Both the position numbers and the translations under genes were made by a program. Shown in pieces: positions 15,788 to 24,446 of a stretch of DNA of 64,000 bases. The DNA comes from JAPPHA01 sp963662815. Its GTDB lineage: Bacteria; Pseudomonadota; Alphaproteobacteria; Rhodobacterales; Rhodobacteraceae. The notes beneath the pieces were generated by a model. That model was not told where the DNA came from and searched no databases. It worked only from the letters and a program-made list of their open reading frames with translations. Numbering within the stretch: the first letter of the stretch is position 1; each line of letters starts with the position of its first letter. The stretch is from assembly GCA_963662815.2 (NCBI GenBank), contig CAXXWA010000010.1, forward strand, positions 137,220-201,219. The letters run 5' to 3'.

Positions 15788-17296
15788 CTACGGCTTTGGC
15801 TGCGGGACAGCGCCGAACCGAGCCGGCGGTCCCGCCTCCAGTAGCGCGCGAACTTCCGTCTCCCGCTCCCCGGCCGCCGCGAGCGGCGTTCGCCCCAGGT
15901 TGTCCCGGACGTCCGGGTCGGCACCGGCGGCAAGCAGCAACGCCGCGATCTCCGGCCAGTTCTCCTCCGCGGCGATGTGCAAGGGCGTCCGGCTCCGAAG
16001 ATCGCGGGCGTCCGGGTCGTCCCCGCGACCGAGCGCGGTCTCCACGTCGTCCCGGAGAGCGGCGGCCGTCGACGCATGCAGCCGTCCGCCGGCCAGGGTC
16101 GCGCACCAGGATCGCATCGAAGGGATCGGGCAATGGAAGACGTTGGTCATGACATCGGGCTGCAGCAGCCCCTTGGCAACCATGGCATCGAACATGGCAG
16201 CGGCGCTGCCGAGCTCCTCCGGAATCATCGCACCGACATCCCCGCTTTCCGGCCGGTTCGCCCCGACAATCAGGTTGATGCAGGTTCTCTTGTCGGCGCC
16301 AACCGGTCCGATGGCCTCCATCACCCGGCCGACGAGCAGCGGAACGCCGCCCAGCACCCCGGACATGCGGTCAAGATAGTAGCGGACCCGGAGCTGCGCC
16401 GTCCGGCGCCGAACCTCCGTCCGGTCGACGCCGTCCAGGTTCCCGTCGCAGCCGGCCAGTTCTCGGGCCAGCGCCATCTGGCTGTTCTGGACGTGCTTCG
16501 GCCAGCCGTAGGAGCGGCGAATCACCGTTTCCGTCCAGGATTCGCGATCTCCGGTCACCCGGTAGCGGTCGAAGAACAGCGCCATCGACTGCCGCGCCTC
16601 GTCCGGAGACAGGCAGCCAAGAGGCAATACGGCGTACGCGGCGAGGCGGGACAGCCCGGCTTGGTCCAAACGATCCGTCGCATGCGCCAGCCCCGCCGCC
16701 ACCGGGATCACCGGGTAACCATGAACGCCTGACTGAAGACCTTTCAGACGCTGAGCTACCAGGCTGTCCGGGTCGGCCCGTCCCTCAGATCCTAAAGGAA
16801 GATTCTGGATCTCGTCGATGAACAGCACTACGGGGCGGCCGCGATCGGGAAGCTCGGCGAGGGAACCCGGCGCCGGGGAGCCCAAACCGACGGAGACAGG
16901 GCCGGCCGTGACGGTGATGCCGGAGACATGGGACAGCAGATTCCGGAATCTACGATCCGCAATCTGCTGTTCGAGTATGCGGACGAACCTATGTTCGTTT
17001 GCGAGATCCTCCAAGTCGATCCGCGCCGGCAATGGCGCAGACTCGCCTTCCGCCCGCCAGTCCTGCTCCAGTCTGGCCATAAGCGAGGTCTTGCCGGCGC
17101 CGGGCACGCCGGTGATCAGGGTCAGCCGCCCCTCGGCAGGCGCAGGCGCCCCCTCGGCCACCCGGCTGCGAACGCCATCGACCGTCCAGCGGACTTGTTC
17201 CAGCTCCGCCGCCCGCCCGGCGAAGAACGGGGTCAGATGCCGGTCGGATTCCCTGGAGAACTCCCGAAGCCCGTCGATGTCCGGTGTGCCAGCCAT
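15788..17296 (-). CDS. AAA-type ATPase with C-terminal ankyrin repeats (intact copy)
   Basis: This protein has 502 residues from ATG 17296 (an upstream ATG at 17332 adds an unrelated tail). Layout: N-terminal FFAGRAAELEQV (sensor-like start of AAA_16/AAA_22 ATPases), Walker A GVPGAGKT near residue 70, Walker B VVLFIDEIQNLP near 160, a conserved RRSYGWPKHVQN segment, a winged-helix-like region (GADKRTCINLI, ESGDVGAMIPEELG), and two ankyrin repeats at the end (RTPLHIAAEENWPEIAALLLA then RTPLAAAGERETEVRALLEAG; each cited in part). No nuclease or TIR domain is fused. ATPase plus ankyrin architecture and tandem duplication suggest a conflict or sensing system, but the role is unknown. Confidence 0.75.
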   Translation of the reverse strand: MAGTPDIDGLREFSRESDRHLTPFFAGRAAELEQVRWTVDGVRSRVAEGAPAPAEGRLTLITGVPGAGKTSLMARLEQDWRAEGESAPLPARIDLEDLANEHRFVRILEQQIADRRFRNLLSHVSGITVTAGPVSVGLGSPAPGSLAELPDRGRPVVLFIDEIQNLPLGSEGRADPDSLVAQRLKGLQSGVHGYPVIPVAAGLAHATDRLDQAGLSRLAAYAVLPLGCLSPDEARQSMALFFDRYRVTGDRESWTETVIRRSYGWPKHVQNSQMALARELAGCDGNLDGVDRTEVRRRTAQLRVRYYLDRMSGVLGGVPLLVGRVMEAIGPVGADKRTCINLIVGANRPESGDVGAMIPEELGSAAAMFDAMVAKGLLQPDVMTNVFHCPIPSMRSWCATLAGGRLHASTAAALRDDVETALGRGDDPDARDLRSRTPLHIAAEENWPEIAALLLAAGADPDVRDNLGRTPLAAAGERETEVRALLEAGPPARFGAVPQPKP

Positions 17297-18164
17297 AGCA
17301 AGAGTCCTACCGGAGGCCCGCCTTTCGGGCAACGGCGCGCCTGCAGCGGCGGCGGAAGCAGTCTCTCAAGGTAGGAAGGAACGGGTTGCGTTCCTCCACG
17401 CCTCGCGGCCAACTTGCTCCTCGACGGTCAGTTCCGCTTGACAGCGTAGCTGTAACGGTTGCCATTTACCCAGCGAAAGCCAATCCGCGCGGGGTCGGGT
17501 AGGACACTGACGCGCACTATGGGTCACGCCGGATTCCATGACTCAGGTTGCGGAAAACTTCGATTTGCGGTTGGATTCGTGCGTCCCCCTCTGAAATTCA
17601 GGACTTCCGGTTTCCCGGGTCCGGTTTCAAGCACCATGCACCCCCGCAGGAGCATGGTACGTTGCCTCCGCAACATCCGTTATGCTCAAGTTCGACCCGG
17701 CCGAGCCCATGACGCCATCCCGCGTCTACGTCGCCGCTAGGCTCGACGGCGCCATCATTGGATGAGAATGCCACCTTCGATCGGCAGCGGACTTTTAGTC
17801 TCGCCATGACCTGCCACCTTCACCACTTGGGCACAGAGGCCCTCTCACCGGTCGGGTTGTATTGTCCCGATCATCGCCGCTTTCAGCCAGTCGAGATAAC
17901 AACCCACAACATGGCGGAAGCGTAGTAGAACGCCGATTAGGACGACATTGCAGAACAAGGAGCCAAAAGAAGTATCGATGCCAGAAGCGGCCTGTTGTAG
18001 ATCGGCGAGACATCGAACCAAAGCCCACTGGTCAGAGGCATTGCGAGGAGAGGGACTTGCCACGTATCTTATTGAGTGAGCGGATTTGCTGGCATCTCCG
18101 CTCGTAGGCCTCTTTGGACATACCGATCATTCAAGTTCTCAATGATTGTCAGAAACAGGAACAA
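17297..18164. other. About 870 bases without a recognised gene
   Basis: It holds the probable promoter region of the AAA-ankyrin gene, then DNA of lower GC content from about 17800. A minus-strand frame (17845-18063, 72 residues, LFCNVVLIGVLLRFRHVVG hydrophobic stretch) looks protein-like but matches nothing I know and may be a fragment. I see no RNA gene or repeat here. Confidence 0.4.
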
Positions 18165-18338
18165 TTAGCGGCCCGTCCAGCGGGCTCGGTGTGAGGCCGC
18201 TCCCCGCGCCACTTCTGTCTCATCAAATATTTTCGGCTGGCCATGCCGGCTCATCCAAGCATTCAATGCCTGGCAAATCGCAACCTGCATCGTGATTCCC
18301 TTCTGGGCACAGAAAGCATGAAACTGCCGCCGACTTTC
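18165..18338 (-). pseudogene. Ribbon-helix-helix-like protein, cut by the IS5-type element
   Basis: The frame entering from the IS end encodes ESRRQFHAFCAQKGITMQ and AICQALNAWMSRHG, ending at TAA 18165. Taking out 18341-19210 with one TA restores the upstream residues RISARVSL, giving a strand-helix-helix pattern like ParG/Arc-type antitoxin or partition proteins. The remaining N-terminus upstream of 19213 meets a stop within about ten codons and no start was found, so the gene was already short or decayed. A partner gene is not visible. Confidence 0.4.
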
Positions 18339-18340
18339 TA

Positions 18341-19210
18341 GGGCCTGTTGACAGTCATTTTGCCGCGACCACGCCGGCGACGAGGTGAATTCCCGCCGCG
18401 AAACTCTCGTCCGTCTTGTCGTACCGCGTCGCGATTGCCCTGAACTCCTTGATTTTCGCGAAGAGGTTCTCCACCAGGTGCCGCCAGCCGTACACGTCCC
18501 GGTCGTGCTCCCGCGGCTCCGTCCGGTTCCGCCGCGGGGGAATCACCGCTTCCGCGCCGCGTCCCTCCAGATCGTCGAGCAGCCAGTCCGCGTCGAACGC
18601 CCTGTCGCCGACGAAGGCCGCGAACGGGAGGCCATCGAGAGGCGCCGGCACCCCTGCGAGGTCGTGCGCCTGGCCGGGGAGGATCACGAAGCGCACAAGG
18701 CATCCGAGCGCGTCCACGACCGCCACGACCTTGCTCGTCAGGCCGCCCCGGGAACGGCCGATCCCCTGCCTGCAGGTCCCCCCCTTGCGCCGGACGCCTT
18801 CTGGTGCGCCTGGACCACCGTGCCGTCGACGAACACGCACTCGAGGTCGAACTCCTCGGAAAATGTGTTGAAGACACGCTCGAAAACCCCGGAAAGCGTC
18901 CAGCGGCGGAACCGTATGTAGACGCTGTTCCAATTTCCAAAGCGCTCCGGGAGGTCGCGCCATGGCGATCCCGTGCGGAACCGCCAGAGCACCGCCTCGA
19001 GGAAGAGGCGGTTGTCCGCCGCAGTGCCGCCGGGGTCGGTCGCCTTGCCCGGCAGCATGTGCTCGACCCGCACCCACATGGCGTCGGACAGCACCGTCCT
19101 GTCTGCATTCATCTGATGCCTGCTCGTTGCCCGTGCCGCCGTTCCGGCGGTCATTGCGGCGGAAAATGGCATCAAGCCGGACGAATCGCAACATGACTGT
19201 CAACAGGCCC
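18341..19210 (-). mobile_element. IS5-family element (IS427-like), complete
   Basis: The element is 870 bases with matching ends GGGCCTGTTGACAGT and ACTGTCAACAGGCCC, flanked by TA on both sides (18339-18340 and 19211-19212) within CTAG-like contexts. TA duplication is typical of the IS427 group. The two overlapping transposase frames fill it. Confidence 0.9.
18355..19112 (-). CDS. IS5/IS427-type transposase encoded in two frames
   Basis: OrfA starts MNADRTVLSDAMWVRVEHML (ATG 19112) and carries the DUF4096-type N-terminus (RFRTGSPWRDLPERFG) and the first catalytic aspartate (ECVFVDGTVVQAHQ). OrfB carries the second Asp (FAAFVGDRAFDADWL) and the Glu (HLVENLFAKIKEFR). The frames switch at a run of seven G on the minus strand (18778-18784), which may be a programmed slippage site as in other IS427 elements. 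Alternatively the copy is simply mutated. Confidence 0.8.
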
Positions 19211-19339
19211 TAGGCTGACGCGTGCCGAAATCCGAAATCATTGGCATCTTCTGTGAAACGGATCTACCCGCCATTTCCAGCAGAATTCCTCCGCGCGCAC
19301 CTTGTAAGGCAACATGCGGCGCTGGACCGGATGTGCGCG

Positions 19340-20617
19340 ATGGGTGATAGTCCGACAATGCGCCGAGACGCACTCTGCCGAGACTGCCCGGGACGAATCG
19401 ACGACGGTCCGAGATGTCCGGCCTGCGGTTCGCCGCGGATCATCGCCCACCCGGAACTCTTCGACCTGGAGATCGCGCATCTGGACTGCGATGCATTCTA
19501 CGCTAGCATTGAAAAGCGCGATGATCAGTCGATCCGGGATCGCCCCGTCATCGTGGGAGGCGGACGGCGCGGCGTAGTCTCAACGGCATGTTACGTTGCC
19601 CGGGTCCGGGGGGTGCGATCTGCAATGCCCATGTTCAAGGCAAGACGGCTTTGCCCCGACGCGGTCGTCGTCCAGCCGAGAATGCAAGTCTATTCTCGGG
19701 TTTCGCGGCAGATCCGCGACATGATGGAAGAGTTGACGCCGCTGGTCGAACCACTGTCGCTCGACGAAGCGTTTCTCGACCTCTCCGGAACCGCGAGGTT
19801 GCACGGCGAGCCGCCCGCGCTGCTGCTCGCGCGCCTTTCGAACCGAATCGAGCACGAACTCGGCCTGTCGGCATCGGTTGGTCTTTCCCACAACAAGTTT
19901 CTCGCAAAGGTCGCCTCCGACCTCGACAAGCCCCGCGGCTTCTCGGTCATCGGCGAGGCGGAAACCGAAGAGTTCCTGAGCGACAGGCCGGTTTCGCTCA
20001 TCTGGGGCGTCGGGAAGACCTTGCAGCGCTCCCTGGAGGGTTCGGGAATCCGCACGTTTTCCGATCTCCGGCGGCTCGACCGCGCGGAACTCGCACGCCG
20101 CTACGGCGCCATGGGCGAACGGCTCTGGCATCTCGGACGCGGTCGCGATGCGCGGAGGGTGTCCCGGGACGAAAGGGCAAGAAGCCTTTCCAGCGAAACC
20201 ACATTCGCGCGGGACACGGGCGATCTTGCAACGCTCGACGGATATCTCTGGAGGCTGTCGGAACGGGTCGCCGACCGTGTCAAGAAAAACCGCCTGGCGG
20301 GACGGGTCGTGGTTCTGAAGGTCAAGCGATCGGATCACAGGATCCTGACCCGGCAAGCGAGGCTTTCCGAACCGACCCGGACCGCGGACAGGATCTACCG
20401 CACCGCGCGTGCGCTCCTTGAACGGGTCGTCGAGCGCGGCCCGTTCAGGCTGATCGGCGTCGGACTCCGGGAACTGGGAGCGAAGGAAGACGCGGACGAA
20501 TTCGGCAGTCTTCTCGACGATGACGCCGTGAAGCGGGCGCGGGCGGAAGAGGCCACGGACATCATTCGCGAGAGGTTCGGCAAGCAGGCCATAATGAAGG
20601 GGCGCGCGCTTCGCTGA
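19340..20617 (+). CDS. dinB: DNA polymerase IV (DinB), with N-terminal zinc ribbon
   Basis: Y-family translesion polymerase. An N-terminal CRDC ... CPAC zinc knuckle precedes the polymerase, as in many alphaproteobacterial DinB proteins. Catalytic motifs: AHLDCDAFYASIE (first Asp and the steric-gate region), GVVSTACYVARVRGVRSAMP, and SLDEAFLDL with the SxDE carboxylates. HhH (IWGVGKTLQRSL) and the little-finger domain follow. The frame is open from 19241, but family similarity begins close to the zinc knuckle; ATG 19340 or 19358 is a better start. Just upstream lies the IS5 element, so the native promoter may have been disturbed. No beta-clamp peptide was identified at the C-terminus with confidence. 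Confidence 0.93.
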   Translation: MGDSPTMRRDALCRDCPGRIDDGPRCPACGSPRIIAHPELFDLEIAHLDCDAFYASIEKRDDQSIRDRPVIVGGGRRGVVSTACYVARVRGVRSAMPMFKARRLCPDAVVVQPRMQVYSRVSRQIRDMMEELTPLVEPLSLDEAFLDLSGTARLHGEPPALLLARLSNRIEHELGLSASVGLSHNKFLAKVASDLDKPRGFSVIGEAETEEFLSDRPVSLIWGVGKTLQRSLEGSGIRTFSDLRRLDRAELARRYGAMGERLWHLGRGRDARRVSRDERARSLSSETTFARDTGDLATLDGYLWRLSERVADRVKKNRLAGRVVVLKVKRSDHRILTRQARLSEPTRTADRIYRTARALLERVVERGPFRLIGVGLRELGAKEDADEFGSLLDDDAVKRARAEEATDIIRERFGKQAIMKGRALR

Positions 20618-21466
20618 TCACTCGGCCGCCAGCGGCAGCCGCGATGCCGCAAGATCGCAGATTGCGCAAATGATTATGTCGAGGCGGCTTCGGACCGACG
20701 TGAACTCGGGCCTCTTGGTCAGGGCCGCCTCGTCCATGTAAATCGACCTGTCGATTTCCACCTGAACCACGTGCATCGCGTCCTCCGGCCTGCCGTGAAG
20801 CTCCGCGATGTACCCGCCGGCATAAGGCGAATTCCTGGCCACCCTGAAGCCGGCGAGTACGAACGCCGCGTCGATCGCGTCGAGAATCTCCGGGCTGCAG
20901 GACGCGCCATGCCTGTCTCCGAGGACGATCTCGGGGCGCATTTCCTGGCGGAGCGACGCCCTCGGCATGGAGTGGCAGTCGATGAGCACTGCCCGGCCGA
21001 ACTGGCGATGAGCCCGGCGCATGAGCGCCCCGAGGTCCGAATGATAGGGGTGGTGGTGCTCCAGAAGCAGCGATTCGGCCTCCCGCGCGCTGATCTGGCG
21101 CCTGTGAATTCTCTGCGACCCCGTGACGACTCGCGGAATGACCCCGAGCCCGGCCGCGACCCGCGGGTTTCCGGCGGCGGGACGCGCGTCCTTGACAACC
21201 AGGGGGTCGAGATCGCCCGGGCTGCGATTGAGATCGACGATCGCGCGCGGCACATGCGCGATCTGGAGCGGCGCTCCGCATGCCGGCGCGGCGGCAAACA
21301 GTTCGTCGACGAATGCGTCCTCGGAACTGCGGAGCTGCCGGAGCCCGAGTCGGCTTCGCCGGACGAACGCCGGCGGATAGGTCCGGCCGCTGTGCGGAGA
21401 ACTGAAGACAGCGCCGCTCCGCAGGTTGCGCGGTTCGATTATGCTGTGTGAACGCGTGCCCGCCAT
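20618..21466 (-). CDS. N-formylglutamate amidohydrolase (HutG-like family)
   Basis: Hydrolyses N-formyl-L-glutamate to glutamate and formate, or a related N-acyl substrate. The FGase family signature is clear: VFSSPHSGRTYP near the N-terminus, SSEDAFVDELF, ADLNR-equivalent IVDLNRSPGDLD, HHPYHSDLG, AVLIDCHSMP and ending with VQVEIDRSIYMDE. Length of about 282 residues is normal. Start ATG 21466 is preferred over 21490 because the extension is not conserved. No hut genes are adjacent. Its stop abuts the dinB stop, so the two genes converge without a gap. Confidence 0.87.
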   Translation of the reverse strand: MAGTRSHSIIEPRNLRSGAVFSSPHSGRTYPPAFVRRSRLGLRQLRSSEDAFVDELFAAAPACGAPLQIAHVPRAIVDLNRSPGDLDPLVVKDARPAAGNPRVAAGLGVIPRVVTGSQRIHRRQISAREAESLLLEHHHPYHSDLGALMRRAHRQFGRAVLIDCHSMPRASLRQEMRPEIVLGDRHGASCSPEILDAIDAAFVLAGFRVARNSPYAGGYIAELHGRPEDAMHVVQVEIDRSIYMDEAALTKRPEFTSVRSRLDIIICAICDLAASRLPLAAE

Positions 21467-21587
21467 GATCCCGCCTGACCGGATTGCCAACCATAGCGCA
21501 GGCGCGGTTCGGGAAACAGCTTGAACCGGCTCCGGACAGGACCTATAAGGCCCGGACTGCCATTGCCAGCGGCACTGGAAGCCATCG

Positions 21588-21662
21588 GGGCGTATAGCTC
21601 AGCGGGAGAGCACTTCGTTGACATCGAAGGGGTCACTGGTTCAATCCCAGTTACGCCCACCA
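21588..21662 (+). tRNA. tRNA-Val (anticodon GAC)
   Basis: The cloverleaf can be drawn directly. Acceptor GGGCGTA pairs with TACGCCC; the D arm AGCTCAGCGGGAGAGC follows. Anticodon stem CTTCG/CGAAG encloses loop TTGACAT with GAC at the anticodon position. The T arm contains GGTTCAATCCC. The discriminator is A and the terminal CCA is encoded. It reads GUC and GUU valine codons. Confidence 0.95.
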
Positions 21663-21713
21663 TTTGCTTCGCAACCGGCGCCGGCCATTGATTCGCGACA
21701 CGGGAGCAAACCG

Positions 21714-21839
21714 ATGAAAGTCAGGAATTCCTTGCGCTCAAGCAAGAGGCGGCACCGCGATTGCCAGGTTGTCCGGCGCAAGGGCCGCGTCTACGTCATC
21801 AACAAGACGCAGCGCCGGTTCAAGGCGCGCCAGGGCTGA
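21714..21839 (+). CDS. rpmJ: 50S ribosomal protein L36 (bL36)
   Basis: This protein has 41 residues, beginning MKVRNSLRSSKRRHRDCQVV and ending VYVINKTQRRFKARQG. This is the L36 variant that lacks the full zinc-binding Cys/His set, common in alphaproteobacteria. It binds 23S rRNA in the large subunit. An AG-rich GGGAG lies just upstream of ATG 21714. It stands alone, downstream of tRNA-Val, as is usual for this paralogue type. Confidence 0.95.
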   Translation: MKVRNSLRSSKRRHRDCQVVRRKGRVYVINKTQRRFKARQG

Positions 21840-21844
21840 ACGCG

Positions 21845-21862
21845 GCCGCACGACCGTGCGGC
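21845..21862. terminator. Hairpin between convergent rpmJ and the MBL gene
   Basis: GCCGCAC-GACC-GTGCGGC forms a 7-bp stem with a 4-base loop directly after rpmJ and just before the stop of the converging MBL-fold gene. A T-run is missing on both sides, so intrinsic termination would be weak. Confidence 0.4.
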
Positions 21863-21864
21863 GG

Positions 21865-22728
21865 TTACAGGCTGTCAACCGGTATCTTGAGGAAGGCGCG
21901 CCCGGAGTCGTCAGGCTCGGGCATGTTTCCCGCACGCATGTTGACCTGAAGCGACGGAATCATCAGCGTCGGCGTCGCAAGCGTGCGATCGCGCTCGGTC
22001 CGCAGCCGCACGAACTCCTCTCGCGACGTTTCGCCTCCGAAGTGCACGTTCCTGGCCTTCTGCTCGCCGACGGTGGTCTCCCAGGCGAACTCCTCCCGTC
22101 CCGGCGCCTTGTAGTCATGGCCGACGAAGATCCGCGTATCGTCGGGGAGACATAGAATCCTCTGGATCGAATCGAAGAGGTCTTCGGCGGAGCCGCCGGG
22201 GAAGTCGGCGCGCGCAGAACCGAAGTCCGGCATGAACATGGTGTCACCCACGAACGCCGCGTCCTCGACCACATATGTCAGGCATGCAGGCGTATGCCCG
22301 GGCGTCGAGAGGACGCGGCCGGCGAGACCCCCGATGCGGAAACTGTCGCCGTCCCTGAACAGGTGGTCGAACTGGCTTCCGTCGCGCTGGAACTCGGTGC
22401 CCTCGTTGAAGATCTTTCCGAACACCTCCTGCACAACGATGATCTTGTGGCCGATGCCGATCCTGCCGCCGATTTCCTGCTGCAGGTAGGGGGCGGCCGA
22501 CAGGTGATCCGCGTGCACGTGGCTCTCGAGAATCCACTCGAGTTCGAGGTCACGTTTGCGAATCGCCGCGATCAGGCCGTCGGCAAATCCGGTCGAGGTG
22601 CGGCCGGACGCGTAGTCGAAGTCGAGTACGCTGTCGACAACGGCGCATGCGCGGGAGGCAGGATCCCGCACGAGGTACGACACCGTTTTCGTGGCATCGT
22701 GAAAGAACGCTGTCACCTCGGCTCGCAT
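21865..22728 (-). CDS. MBL-fold metallo-hydrolase, persulfide-dioxygenase-like
   Basis: Metallo-beta-lactamase fold of about 287 residues. Metal ligands: ESHVHADHLSA (residues 69-75, H-x-H-x-D-H), STPGHTPACLTYV and FVGDTMFMPD, then IFVGHDY. The order and spacing resemble ETHE1/Blh-type persulfide dioxygenases, which oxidise glutathione persulfide, or BigR-linked Blh. This is inferred from layout, not proven. Start ATG 22728 has AGGGAGA upstream; a longer frame to 22818 has no similarity. Neighbours give no further clue. Confidence 0.83.
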   Translation of the reverse strand: MRAEVTAFFHDATKTVSYLVRDPASRACAVVDSVLDFDYASGRTSTGFADGLIAAIRKRDLELEWILESHVHADHLSAAPYLQQEIGGRIGIGHKIIVVQEVFGKIFNEGTEFQRDGSQFDHLFRDGDSFRIGGLAGRVLSTPGHTPACLTYVVEDAAFVGDTMFMPDFGSARADFPGGSAEDLFDSIQRILCLPDDTRIFVGHDYKAPGREEFAWETTVGEQKARNVHFGGETSREEFVRLRTERDRTLATPTLMIPSLQVNMRAGNMPEPDDSGRAFLKIPVDSL

Positions 22729-23131
22729 GCCGATCTCCCTGCTGCGGCAAATGCCGCGTTGCGCGTCGAGGCGGCGGTTCCGGGTTTCCGGCGTCGAATT
22801 GCCCCGCCGCCTGTTCATACCATGAACGAATCCGAATTCAATCGGGCGCGGCGCAGGCGGAGCCCCGAACCGGAACCGCTGGGCTCATTCCCGGTCAGGA
22901 ACCAACGCGGCGGCGTCCGTTTCGCGGAACCGGTCGCGGCGAAGGCGTTGCCCTCGGCGGAACCTCAACGCCGGAGCGCCCGTCGACGAACGGCATGGAT
23001 CCTCGCCTGGTGCATGTTCGCCTGCCTGCGCGACAGCCCCGGTCCGGAATGCGGGCATCGAACGACTGCGGACGGTCCGCTCGCCGGTTCGGACCACCAA
23101 CGCGACGTCGCCGGTTCCGATCCGGCAGGGA
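22729..23131. other. Gap between the MBL gene and the ligase gene
   Basis: A plus-strand frame from ATG 22822 to 23163 (113 residues, basic and proline-rich, one hydrophobic patch AWILAWCMFACL) overlaps the end of the ligase gene. I recognise no family and do not call it. The minus-strand MBL promoter should lie in the left part. Confidence 0.4.
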
Positions 23132-24370
23132 TCATTCGTCGTAGGACCTCCGGTCTTCGATGACCAGTCCGTCGTTCGCGAGAGTGCCTGGCTCGAGAAT
23201 GCGTATGCGGCCGCGCAGCTTCAGGATTTCCCGCGCCGACGCGGCAAGCTCCTCGGCGCGCGCGCCGTCCTCCCGGACCTCGACATGGACATCGAGACTG
23301 TCCTGCTGGCCGGTCCGGCCCACCACGACGCGCGCGCGGACAACGGCTTCGTGGCGCGCAACGAATAGGGCGACCTGCTCCGGTCGGATGAACATGCCTC
23401 GGACCTTTGTCGTCTGGTCCGCCCGCCCCCGCCAGCCCGTGATGCGCATGTTGGTGCGTCCGCAGGGGCTCTGCCCGGGCATGGCGGAAGAAAGGTCTCC
23501 GGTCGCGAAGCGAATGAGCGGATAGTCGGGGTTCAGGCAGGTGACGAGCACTTCCCCGACCTCGCCGGGAGCGACCGGGGCGCCGGTACCCGGGGTGACG
23601 ATTTCCACAACCACGCCCTCGTCCACGATCATGCCTTCCATGGCGGGGCTCTCGAACGCGATGCTGCCGACATCCGCCGTTCCGTAGAACTGGAGACACC
23701 GGATGCCGCGGTCGGCGTACTCCTGCCTGAGACTCGGGAACAGGGCGCCGCCGCCGACGGCGGCGCGCCGGAGCCGCGTGAGATCCAGACCGAGTTCGTC
23801 GCCCTTGTCGAGAACGACCTTCAGGAAGTCCGGCGTCCCGGCATAGGCCGTGGCGCCGAGATGAGCGGCCGCCCGCGCCTGGAGCTCGCTCTGTCCGGTT
23901 CCCGCCGGAATCACCGTGGCGCCCGCTTCGACCGCCGCCGACTCGAACATCACGCCGGCCGGCGTCAGATGGTAGGAACAGCTGTTGAGCACGATGTCTT
24001 CCGCGCAGATGCCGCAGGCGCGAAGGAACCGGCCGAGGCGCCACCAGTCGCCGGTGCGCACGCCGGGTTCGTAAATCGGGCCGGGAGACTGGAAAAGGAG
24101 TTGCTGCCGGACGGCCGGAGCCGCCGTGTAGCCGCCGAGCGGATCGTCGCGGGTCTGCGCCCCCGCGAGATCGGACTTGCGGGTGACGGGCAGCGCCGCC
24201 AGCGCGTCCATGTCGGTTACCGCCGCCGGGTCGATGTCCCGGAGAACGCCGGCGTAGGCCGGCGCATTGCCCTTCGCATGGGCAACGAGTTCCGGAAGCT
24301 CGCGGGCGAGGTCGGCGGCCCGTTCGTCAGGTGACCGGGTCTCCTGCGGGTCGGGTCCTGCGTCGGTCAT
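23132..24370 (-). CDS. Phenylacetate-CoA ligase family AMP-forming enzyme (PaaK-like)
   Basis: This protein has 412 residues, the size of PaaK-type ligases that activate aromatic or other acids to CoA thioesters via an acyl-adenylate. Visible features: LPVTRKSDLAGAQ, the nucleotide region AAVGGGALFPSL, the YGTADVGSIAFES motif in place of the usual Y-G-x-T-E, RFATGDLSS with the conserved Asp, and a GRADQTTKVRGMFIRP hinge and C-terminal lid. It lies downstream of the LIV-type transporter genes on the same strand, which suggests that it activates the imported substrate. Which acid is not evident. Confidence 0.85.
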   Translation of the reverse strand: MTDAGPDPQETRSPDERAADLARELPELVAHAKGNAPAYAGVLRDIDPAAVTDMDALAALPVTRKSDLAGAQTRDDPLGGYTAAPAVRQQLLFQSPGPIYEPGVRTGDWWRLGRFLRACGICAEDIVLNSCSYHLTPAGVMFESAAVEAGATVIPAGTGQSELQARAAAHLGATAYAGTPDFLKVVLDKGDELGLDLTRLRRAAVGGGALFPSLRQEYADRGIRCLQFYGTADVGSIAFESPAMEGMIVDEGVVVEIVTPGTGAPVAPGEVGEVLVTCLNPDYPLIRFATGDLSSAMPGQSPCGRTNMRITGWRGRADQTTKVRGMFIRPEQVALFVARHEAVVRARVVVGRTGQQDSLDVHVEVREDGARAEELAASAREILKLRGRIRILEPGTLANDGLVIEDRRSYDE

Positions 24371-24446
24371 CGTGGTCTCGCTCCCTCAACTCGGCCCGCG
24401 CCGGTTCGCGCTGCAAGGGCGTTTCGCTGGCGCAGGCCCGGAAAGC

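Noticed and set aside
22822..23163. 113-codon plus-strand frame between the MBL and ligase genes
   Set aside because: It is basic and proline-rich, has no known family, and overlaps the ligase gene end.
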